This document shows, piece after piece, positions 19,607 to 25,596 of a stretch of DNA of 25,596 bases. Origin of the DNA: a virus. Under the pieces are notes generated by a model that saw only the letters and a program-made list of their open reading frames with translations, was not told where the DNA came from and made no database searches. The number at the start of each line of letters is the position of its first letter. The stretch's first letter is position 1. The position numbers were made by a program, and so were the translations under genes. Where the stretch lies: IMG/VR virus record IMGVR_UViG_3300028197_000139, positions 1 through 25,596 of that record, one strand, 5' to 3'.

Positions 19607-19635
19607 ATTATAGCTTAATTTATCTTAGAAGTCAA
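19607..19635 (-). promoter_or_regulatory. Sigma70-type promoter of the uvsW unit, leaderless geometry
   Basis: The minus strand has TTGACT (19635-19630), a 17-bp spacer and TATAAT (19612-19607), then 6 nt (ATACGT) and the ATG at 19600. The -35 box falls within the last codons of the upstream glycosyltransferase-like gene. Expected +1 is the A of ATG. Confidence 0.85.
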
Positions 19636-20460
19636 GTGTTTTAATGGTATTCCTTGAGCAATTTCATCAATTCCATATTCGGTATGTGCATAATCATTTA
19701 GCCATTGTGTTCTATCACAGTACAAAGGAGTTTCGATATTACGTAAGTTTTGTTCTGCTACATCAAATGCTAAACTACTCGGCCCTGTAAATGCTGGTAC
19801 ACCGTTTATTATACTATGTATACCAGGGTTACTTGACCAACTAACTGTAGCCCATATGTTATTGAATTGCATATCAAAGTCATCATATGTATTTTGAATT
19901 TGTTTAGGATTTTGTCTTTTTACATTTTTGAATTCATGTTCTATAGCAGGTAATGTACAACGTGGGTGTGGTCTAAATATAATTGGTCTACTAGTTTGTG
20001 CTCTTATAAACTGTATAGTGTCACTTACCCATTGACTCATAGATTGCATATCTTTCCATTGCAAACTCTTATCATGTTGTCCTGCTATAAGAATATATTC
20101 GCCGTCATACTTCCAGGGTTTAAGTTCTAGTCCCAAACTCCTAGCACGATCATTACTATTATTATTAGGGCAAAAATACCCATCACGGTTGATACCATTA
20201 AGTCCTACCTTCCATGTTGTTCCCCTTTTAATGCCGCCGACTTCTAATACTATTGTTGGTTTGTTTTGTTCTTGGTTTCGTTGCCATATATTTTGATTAC
20301 TAGCCATGCGACCATTGAATAGTACGCTCCAGATAACATCAATACCATCATCCCCATTATCAATACAATCATGGCCAAGAGACAAAGCCCCAGTACGAAA
20401 GGCATCAAAAACAGGTTTGCTATTAAGTGCGCCATACGCAGTCCTTAAATTAAATTTCAT
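19615..20460 (-). CDS. GT-B-like transferase, capsule/Kdo-transferase-like (paralogue A)
   Basis: A 281-residue protein with the C-terminal lobe layout of KpsC/KpsS-like capsule polysaccharide proteins. A strand EYILIAGQHD (121-130) is followed by RPIIFRPHPRC, an invariant-looking WSSNPGIHSIINGVPAF and NLRNIETPLYCDRTQWLNDY. The same blocks recur in the genes at 21292 and 22223. KpsC/KpsS proteins transfer Kdo from CMP-Kdo to lipid acceptors; whether this protein does so is inference, supported by kdsA and kdsB in the same genome. The N-terminal lobe is short. The ATG overlaps the upstream stop by 11 bp. The uvsW-unit promoter starts inside its last codons. Confidence 0.78.
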   Translation of the reverse strand: MKFNLRTAYGALNSKPVFDAFRTGALSLGHDCIDNGDDGIDVIWSVLFNGRMASNQNIWQRNQEQNKPTIVLEVGGIKRGTTWKVGLNGINRDGYFCPNNNSNDRARSLGLELKPWKYDGEYILIAGQHDKSLQWKDMQSMSQWVSDTIQFIRAQTSRPIIFRPHPRCTLPAIEHEFKNVKRQNPKQIQNTYDDFDMQFNNIWATVSWSSNPGIHSIINGVPAFTGPSSLAFDVAEQNLRNIETPLYCDRTQWLNDYAHTEYGIDEIAQGIPLKHLTSKIN

Positions 20461-21295
20461 TCCAATATGCTTCGTTACGATTACCCATTAAGTCTTTACG
20501 TTTTGAATGTCCATCGTCCTTACGAGCACCTTTCATATGATCAATCCATTTACCTAAATCACTGTTAATAAGCGGATGTCCTCCTCCGCCTGTCTTAGCA
20601 GTCTGTACATAAATATTTTCACTGTAATCATGTACACTAGCATCTGTAACTCTCATCTTATTTAAAATATCTCCGAACACAAAACTATCATGCCATTCTT
20701 CTAATAAGAAAATTCCGTTATCTGGATCTTGATATACTCTTTCAAACTCTTTTAAAAACAGCTGGCATGTTGGATGATTTAAGTTCATTCCATAAAATCC
20801 GCACTCTGGCCAAGTTTGTGATCCTTTTCCTCTACCTACATATGTAAGCCATTTATCATTTGGTAGTAGTTCTGCAAACTGTTCATAACTCCAAGGACTA
20901 TGTACAAACGTGTCTGCGTCCATCCATACTACCCAATCGGTGCTACGTTCACATGCATCATATACTGCATAAGTTTTGTTAGCAAATCTTACAGCGTCCC
21001 ATTTAAACTCTTTGTGCCAATCTCTTGGTCTACGTGCTTTAATATCATCTGGTGGAATACCGTTTGCTTTAGGTACATTACCCCAACGTTCTTTAAATGC
21101 ATTTAGTTTTGGTAAAACTTCTTTTGCATTTAGTACTGTAATTTGATCTGTGTTAGTTACTATAGGACTACAGTTTTCAGCATAAACTAAAAGTTTGATT
21201 CTTGAATCAACCATTGACGAAAAACTATCTAAGAATCGTTGTCCGTACTTGTCTAGTCCGGGCTGATGAAAAGTTGTTAGTGCGGTTATGTTCAT
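20450..21295 (-). CDS. GT-A family glycosyltransferase
   Basis: A 281-residue soluble glycosyltransferase. The metal- and nucleotide-sugar-binding DxD is in WVVWMDADTFVHSPW (Asp126 and Asp128). Before it, FANKTYAVYDACERSTDW is a typical pre-DxD helix. The C-terminal part VQTAKTGGGGHPLINSDL and DHMKGARKDDGHSKR is common to phage and bacterial GT8-like enzymes. I chose the ATG at 21295, overlapping the upstream stop (ATGA), because the longer frame would overlap by some 90 bp. It lies between two KpsC/S-like paralogues, so it presumably adds sugars to the same glycan. Donor and acceptor are unknown. Confidence 0.85.
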   Translation of the reverse strand: MNITALTTFHQPGLDKYGQRFLDSFSSMVDSRIKLLVYAENCSPIVTNTDQITVLNAKEVLPKLNAFKERWGNVPKANGIPPDDIKARRPRDWHKEFKWDAVRFANKTYAVYDACERSTDWVVWMDADTFVHSPWSYEQFAELLPNDKWLTYVGRGKGSQTWPECGFYGMNLNHPTCQLFLKEFERVYQDPDNGIFLLEEWHDSFVFGDILNKMRVTDASVHDYSENIYVQTAKTGGGGHPLINSDLGKWIDHMKGARKDDGHSKRKDLMGNRNEAYWNEI

Positions 21296-22230
21296 GGCTT
21301 TGCCCACTTTCTCATGTGTGCCCAACATGTTCCATCCTTTAACTCGTCTAGTCTCCAATGGAACATTGCTAGTCTTTGTAACCAAGGAACTCTATCGAAC
21401 TCTCTTGGTGTATCTAGATCTTGCAAGTTAGTGTGTGAAACTTCTCGTGCTTGACTTCTAGCAGGGTCTAATACGTAACAAGGTACACCTTCAATAGCGG
21501 CAACTATTGCAGGGCTACTGTTATAACTTACTATTGCATGTGCATCGTGTAAATCTTTTTGTAAACTTGATGACGTACTTGAGTATGCTACCTTGTGTCC
21601 TATAGCATGTAACTGTTGCATGTGTTTAGCGTTCTTTTTATCACCTGGATGAAACCTAACTTGTATTGGCTTATTAGTATATTTTTTGATATGATTAATA
21701 ACAGGATGTAACCAGTTAATTAATGCTGTACCATCCATACTCCAACCTCCGTCACGTTGACATGTAATTAATATATAATCACCTTGTCGCTTCCAAGGCT
21801 TCATTTGTATTCCTAAATCATCTCGTAGTTTTTCCCATCTAGCAGGATCTTTATTTGCATCACAGTACTCTCCTGTAGTAGGAAAGATACCATCATAACT
21901 ATATCTTAGATACGTTTTTGTATTACCAGGATCATATGCTAAGAATAAATTACTGTCTGCAATAATTGTTCTACCGCCTACTTCTTTTTGTCCTGTTAGT
22001 ACATTACGTCTAAGATTTAAATGAGGAACATGTTTACTTTGTGGGTGTACGTACCCTTGTAGTACACCAACATGTGCTGGTTCAAAATGGAAAGAATTAA
22101 TAATTGAACCTTTGTCACCGTACTTTTGTACACCTGAAATAAAATATTCTAGTAGTCTAGGCTTTTCAGGATTTTTATTTCCAGGCGGAATTGCCTGCAT
22201 GTATGCATTAACTCTTAATATATCAGTCAT
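21292..22230 (-). CDS. GT-B-like transferase, capsule/Kdo-transferase-like (paralogue B)
   Basis: A 312-residue protein with the same ordered blocks as its neighbours at 19615 and 22223: DYILITCQRDGGW, KPIQVRFHPGDKK, a strand into VSYNSSPAIVAAIEGVPCYV and NLQDLDTPREFDRVPWLQRL. The R-x-HP and S-S-PA/G-I-x-x-I-x-G-x-P segments fit the nucleotide-binding lobe of GT-B enzymes such as KpsC/KpsS. I chose the ATG at 22230 (AAGG upstream, short overlap with the gene before) over a TTG six codons earlier. Its stop overlaps the next gene as ATGA. Exact sugar transferred is unknown. Confidence 0.78.
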   Translation of the reverse strand: MTDILRVNAYMQAIPPGNKNPEKPRLLEYFISGVQKYGDKGSIINSFHFEPAHVGVLQGYVHPQSKHVPHLNLRRNVLTGQKEVGGRTIIADSNLFLAYDPGNTKTYLRYSYDGIFPTTGEYCDANKDPARWEKLRDDLGIQMKPWKRQGDYILITCQRDGGWSMDGTALINWLHPVINHIKKYTNKPIQVRFHPGDKKNAKHMQQLHAIGHKVAYSSTSSSLQKDLHDAHAIVSYNSSPAIVAAIEGVPCYVLDPARSQAREVSHTNLQDLDTPREFDRVPWLQRLAMFHWRLDELKDGTCWAHMRKWAKP

Positions 22231-23065
22231 ACAATTTATACCTTTCAATCATATGAAGGGCCGTTCCGTTTGCCATTTCATGTAGGGTGTATTGGCAATA
22301 TGCTAACCAATTTAATATTTTTCTAAAGTGTTCTTCTTCAGGATATATAGGATTTTCAATTTGGCTTAGATCCTTATTTGAAACACTTTCAACACATGTT
22401 GGAGCAGTTGCAAAGGCAGGAATACCGTAATGTATTGCTTCTAGTGCGGCCATACTTTGATATGTAACTACAGCATACACATGATCTCTAGCACATTGTC
22501 CAGCAACACTATTATGCCTAATTCTATCTGGTCTCAACCCTTTTTCTCTTACCATAAGGGGTCTATCAGTATGTTGTTTAAGTTCGTCAATAGTATTTTG
22601 TAACCATTCCTTCTTTTCAACATTATAAAATGCACACGGCTTATCACTAGGTGTTACAATTAAGATAGGACCGTTTTGATTTTCACGAGGTTTTCTTCCC
22701 TGGTATTGCATATACGGTGCGAATCTACATAGCTCTTGATATCTATCAGGTTGCATATCTAGTTTTGGTTTAAAGTGTTGAATGTTATTTTTAACAATCC
22801 TATAATAGAGTTTACGCTTTTCTAGGTTACCCATATAACCATTATCAATATAATAAAAAGGTCTGCCAACGTCCCAGCACTTCCAAATTTCTTTACGCTT
22901 AGTCATACTTCTAAAAGATACTGGCACTTCTATTGGCCAGGGAGAATCTTTAACTTTACTACAAACTTCTTTTCTATCAATCCAAAGTCCACCAGTACCT
23001 GCTTGCCAGTGTTTCATAATTTCGTCTGAGCCATCTACACATAGCATTGAAGGTATATTGGACAT
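22223..23065 (-). CDS. GT-B-like transferase, capsule/Kdo-transferase-like (paralogue C)
   Basis: A 280-residue, more diverged member of the trio. Blocks are GPILIVTPSDKPCAFYN, RPLMVREKGLRPDRI (here the HP pair is replaced by Glu-Lys), VVTYQSMAALEAIHYGIPAF and LSQIENPIYPEEEHFRKIL. The loss of the His-Pro pair could mean a changed donor or an inactive subunit. Its ATG overlaps the upstream TAA (TAATG), and its end overlaps paralogue B by 8 bp. Part of a surface-glycan block; acceptor unknown. Confidence 0.75.
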   Translation of the reverse strand: MSNIPSMLCVDGSDEIMKHWQAGTGGLWIDRKEVCSKVKDSPWPIEVPVSFRSMTKRKEIWKCWDVGRPFYYIDNGYMGNLEKRKLYYRIVKNNIQHFKPKLDMQPDRYQELCRFAPYMQYQGRKPRENQNGPILIVTPSDKPCAFYNVEKKEWLQNTIDELKQHTDRPLMVREKGLRPDRIRHNSVAGQCARDHVYAVVTYQSMAALEAIHYGIPAFATAPTCVESVSNKDLSQIENPIYPEEEHFRKILNWLAYCQYTLHEMANGTALHMIERYKLYD

Positions 23066-23742
23066 TAAGTGTTCTCCATCATACTATACAATTCATCTTT
23101 CCATAACTGATGAAACTCGCAGTCTCTATAGTTTTCAAACCAAGGTCCACCTTCTGTATAGTGTATTAGTTTTGGTTTTGGAATATCGTTATATACACTT
23201 ACTAAGTAGTTCCACGTATGGTTAATACTACCAATCTCTTCATCCTTTAACCAGCTAAAGCGATGCATGTATGCACCATTTAGTTCAATGTCATTAACAA
23301 AGTCTTGTGTAACTACAGCATTACTTGGGTGTCCGCAGTTCCATAGTACCATTGAACTCCAATTTTTACGTGGGTATATTGTTTGTTTCTGTCCATCCAT
23401 TTTAGTATCTTCTGTAACCTTATAATCATGTTGTACACACATTACAGCATACTTATCGTCAGCTTGATCAAACAATTCTTTAATGTCTGTTGTTAGTATC
23501 ATATCACTATCCATAAACACAGCCCAACCTTTAAAGTTAGTAAGTTCAGGAATAAGGAATCTTGTAAACGTAAATTCTGTTGATGCTAGTTTATCAATTG
23601 GTCTTTTATACCAACCTGCATCTCTTAGTTCTTGTTGCTTTAATGGACGTACATCTACATCTTTGCTTTTATTTTCAATACTATGTTTACACACTTGATA
23701 TGCGATATCTTCTCGTGTGTCGTATCCTACAAATACTTTCAT
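23065..23742 (-). CDS. GT8-like glycosyltransferase
   Basis: A 225-residue GT-A enzyme. It starts MKVFVGYDTREDIAYQVCKH, and the DxD motif is in WAVFMDSDMILTTDI (Asp78 and Asp80). C-terminal KPKLIHYTEGGPWFENY has the His/Gly-rich loop seen in GT8-type enzymes. Such proteins are frequent in T4-like marine phages and are presumed to modify LPS or virion proteins. I chose the ATG at 23742, overlapping the preceding stop as ATGA, over a GTG three codons earlier. Confidence 0.87.
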   Translation of the reverse strand: MKVFVGYDTREDIAYQVCKHSIENKSKDVDVRPLKQQELRDAGWYKRPIDKLASTEFTFTRFLIPELTNFKGWAVFMDSDMILTTDIKELFDQADDKYAVMCVQHDYKVTEDTKMDGQKQTIYPRKNWSSMVLWNCGHPSNAVVTQDFVNDIELNGAYMHRFSWLKDEEIGSINHTWNYLVSVYNDIPKPKLIHYTEGGPWFENYRDCEFHQLWKDELYSMMENT

Positions 23743-24515
23743 GGATCCCACCTTTCTATATCATCTTCTCTTAATTTATCAGTCTTGCCTTTCCACACTT
23801 CTACAATATGTGCAGGCTTGTCGCTATCGTTACACCCTTGATGCCAAACATTAGATGGAATATCTAACGGGTTAGCAGGGTGCAAATGATTTACAAGACA
23901 TCCATCAAATGGATCTCCACCGTTCTTCATTTTAACATGTGCCTTGCCACTTACAATATTCCAAGTTTCACTTCTGTGTTTATGTCGTTGCATACTAAGT
24001 TTACTATGTGGATATATAACAAGTTCTTTAACTTGAAATCCTTCACCTTGATATAGCTCTCTATAATGACCCCAACTTCGTTCTACCTTAGGTACTTTCC
24101 ATTCTTTAAGTATCCAACTACTTGAATTCTTTTTATCTTCGCCACCTATACCATATACAAATTCTACCTTATCGTGGTACGTATCATACTCGGGTACGTT
24201 ACCATCAATTCTATCTCCGCCATTAGCAAATACAATTTCAACGCCACTCATTGTTGCTAGTGTTTTATAAATTGCCCCACATGCTGTATCGTCTGAATCA
24301 TCGAAACTAATAACATCATCTACAACACTTAGTCCGTTAATGATCTCAATACGTTCTTGGAAGGGCATAAAAGGTTTGCCTTTTTTACGTGTAAGCCACT
24401 CGTCACTATTAAGACCAACAATTAATTTATCACCTAATTGTTTTGCGGCTTTGAAATAAGCTAAATGTCCTGAGTGTATAGGATCAAATCCACCTGTAAC
24501 TAATACGACTTTCAT
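23739..24515 (-). CDS. Nucleotidyltransferase-cupin fusion (TagD/RfaE-C plus ManC-type cupin)
   Basis: A 258-residue two-domain protein. Residues 1-133 form a cytidylyltransferase-like domain with GGFDPIHSGHL (8-18; HxGH is 14-17) and LTRKKGKPFMPFQER (41-55), as in TagD or the ADP-heptose-forming part of RfaE. Residues about 145-245 are a mannose-6-phosphate-isomerase-type cupin (MQRHKHRSETWNIVSGKAHV). The pair suggests making and remodelling an activated sugar or polyol for the glycosyltransferases downstream. A CATAAATA late-type promoter lies 5 nt before the ATG, with no SD. It is the first gene of a six-gene unit. Confidence 0.87.
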   Translation of the reverse strand: MKVVLVTGGFDPIHSGHLAYFKAAKQLGDKLIVGLNSDEWLTRKKGKPFMPFQERIEIINGLSVVDDVISFDDSDDTACGAIYKTLATMSGVEIVFANGGDRIDGNVPEYDTYHDKVEFVYGIGGEDKKNSSSWILKEWKVPKVERSWGHYRELYQGEGFQVKELVIYPHSKLSMQRHKHRSETWNIVSGKAHVKMKNGGDPFDGCLVNHLHPANPLDIPSNVWHQGCNDSDKPAHIVEVWKGKTDKLREDDIERWDP

Positions 24516-24520
24516 GTAGA

Positions 24521-24528
24521 TATTTATG
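24521..24528 (-). promoter_or_regulatory. T4-late-type promoter element of the nucleotidyltransferase-cupin unit
   Basis: The minus strand reads CATAAATA, five nt (TCTAC), then ATG at 24515. It lies in a 24-bp gap between two genes that are otherwise tightly packed. The spacing is identical to the element before the structural gene at 8803, and the T4 rule puts +1 on the start codon. Confidence 0.6.
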
Positions 24529-24539
24529 TGAGTAGTTAA

Positions 24540-25205
24540 CTAGTGTTTTGTGAAATGGTAAGTGTAGCTGTTAAATCCTTTAATAGGCTTGCCAAATGCT
24601 TTCATTATTTCTGTTTGCATTCCGCCTATTACTGACTTTTGAAACTTTAAATTTGTTTTTAAAAATATCTGACCTCCTGTATTAAGATAGTCAAACATAT
24701 TATCTTTCCAGTAGTGCCAGTCTGCTTCTTTATATTCTCGTGTACGTATATCGTTAAACTGTGTACGTAGTAATGTTATAACATCATATGTATCAGGTAA
24801 TTTAACATATTCACTAGGCATAAGTTGTAGTTGAAACAATTTTAAATCATAATGATCATGTATTTTATAAACAGGATCGTCTAAACGCTTTTGTACTTCT
24901 GTTCCTGTTGCAGTATGACCTAGTGTATTACATAGCTTCACAAATTGTCCTGAACCTGTACCAATGTCTAATATTTTACATTTGCTTCTATTCTTTAAAT
25001 CTAGATAGTTTATAAAAGCAACCTTTTCTGCTGTTTTACGATCCTTAGGAGGAAAGTATCCCTCCATAGCATATACAGTATCACTATGATAGCCAGTCCA
25101 AAATTCAGTATACTCATCAAATAGAATTGATTGTGCCCATTGAAGATCTCCGCCGGTGCAGTTTTGTAAACTTCTGTCGCTTCTATATTCTGGTAAATTT
25201 ATCAT
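24540..25205 (-). CDS. Class I SAM-dependent methyltransferase
   Basis: A 221-residue methyltransferase. Motif I is KILDIGTGSGQFVKL (77-91), the acidic end of strand 2 is in TATGTEVQKRL, and TYDVITLLRTQFNDI fits motif IV. The C-terminal part is typical of enzymes acting on sugars or small molecules (methyltransferase_23-like). The ATG overlaps the upstream stop (ATGA). The gene ends 24 bp before the next ATG, and a late-type promoter element fills that gap. Substrate unknown; the neighbourhood suggests a glycan. Confidence 0.85.
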   Translation of the reverse strand: MINLPEYRSDRSLQNCTGGDLQWAQSILFDEYTEFWTGYHSDTVYAMEGYFPPKDRKTAEKVAFINYLDLKNRSKCKILDIGTGSGQFVKLCNTLGHTATGTEVQKRLDDPVYKIHDHYDLKLFQLQLMPSEYVKLPDTYDVITLLRTQFNDIRTREYKEADWHYWKDNMFDYLNTGGQIFLKTNLKFQKSVIGGMQTEIMKAFGKPIKGFNSYTYHFTKH

Positions 25206-25596
25206 TTGCTTGTTGTTGATTTAATCCCTTGTACTTTTGTAAAATATGGTTTATAGGATCGTAACCATGTACATAATTGTTTACACATAATAGCATCATT
25301 AGGCCACCAGCCAATTGTATCTTGTAAACTACAAACTTTCTCGGCGGCTTCTGGCTTAATAATATAAGCACTATGTCCTGGTAATCCTTGTGGAATTGTT
25401 TGGTCTGCTACCCAAGGAACTTCTTGTTCACCTGAATCGTCTAACTTATTATAAAGTTTCCAATTAAACGTAGCATGGTCTGGATTGTTAATACTAATAG
25501 CACCGCCTTCAAACTTAAATGGCTTAAACTGTCTTGTAAAAATAGCATCATGTTCAAGTATCATAATAGTTTCATTAAGCTCAATACTCTTTTGCC
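25202..25596 (-). CDS. GT25-like glycosyltransferase (partial, 5' end beyond window)
   Basis: The frame is open to the right edge (QKSIELNETIMILEHDAIF is continuous), so the ATG at 25564 is internal and about 131 residues of the C-terminal part are visible. MILEHDAIF is the catalytic region seen as ILEDDA in family 25 LPS glycosyltransferases, with His for the first Asp. GHSAYIIKPEAAEKV and PNDAIMCKQLC are the usual following blocks. The family often adds galactose or other hexoses to LPS core. Confidence 0.75.
   Translation of the reverse strand, partial: QKSIELNETIMILEHDAIFTRQFKPFKFEGGAISINNPDHATFNWKLYNKLDDSGEQEVPWVADQTIPQGLPGHSAYIIKPEAAEKVCSLQDTIGWWPNDAIMCKQLCTWLRSYKPYFTKVQGIKSTTSK

Noticed and set aside
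20605-20612. ATAAATA on the plus strand
   Set aside because: Inside a glycosyltransferase gene with no plus-strand start codon behind it.
21757-21779. TTGACA and TATAAT on the plus strand
   Set aside because: Spacing is 11 bp, too short for a sigma70 promoter, and no plus-strand gene follows.

Overview
The window reads as a piece of a T4-like marine myovirus genome. It is AT-rich, almost fully coding, and nearly all genes lie on the minus strand with start and stop codons overlapping (ATGA, TAATG). Recognisable T4-type replication genes are the gp41 DnaB-type helicase, the gp61 primase and the UvsW helicase. They are mixed with auxiliary genes typical of cyanophage and pelagiphage relatives: peptide deformylase, heme oxygenase, 2OG-Fe(II) oxygenases, a NodU-type carbamoyltransferase and many glycosyltransferases. 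The host cannot be fixed from the sequence; a marine Gram-negative bacterium (SAR11-like or cyanobacterial) fits best. No photosynthesis gene, integrase, transposase, CRISPR array or convincing tRNA was seen.

Layout, from the right edge leftwards in the direction of most transcription. 25596-19615 is a surface-glycan block: a partial GT25-like protein, a methyltransferase, a nucleotidyltransferase-cupin fusion, two GT-A enzymes and three related GT-B-like (KpsC/KpsS-like) proteins. 19600-9186 is one long run of touching genes. It starts with a 411-residue unknown and uvsW, then small proteins, a phosphoribosyltransferase, kdsA and kdsB (Kdo synthesis and activation), an FkbM-type methyltransferase, a zinc-finger protein, two 2OG oxygenases around a peptide deformylase, and a 189-residue DnaE-like mini-protein. 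8825-9193 is the one clear plus-strand gene; it is divergent from a structural gene at 8033-8803. 7997-5654 carries the primase, two small genes and the carbamoyltransferase. 5653-1287 carries gp41, a conserved unknown, a nitrilase-type amidase, heme oxygenase, a small membrane protein and an SGNH-like protein. 1-1286 holds the end of a plus-strand gene with a strong terminator, three short minus-strand genes and an intergenic region rich in repeats and hairpins.

The most striking signal is regulatory. Three units (gp41, primase, the 411-residue gene before uvsW) start with TTGACA or TTGACT, exactly 17 bp, TATAAT, exactly 6 nt, then ATG. Two others (structural gene, nucleotidyltransferase-cupin) start with a T4-late-type ATAAATA, exactly 5 nt, then ATG. 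Both geometries put the expected +1 on the A of the start codon, and none of the five genes has a Shine-Dalgarno sequence. This suggests leaderless early and late mRNAs, whereas genes inside the units rely on overlaps or SD sites. Other notable points are the miniature DnaE-like protein and the phage-borne Kdo pathway together with three candidate Kdo-transferase-like proteins.
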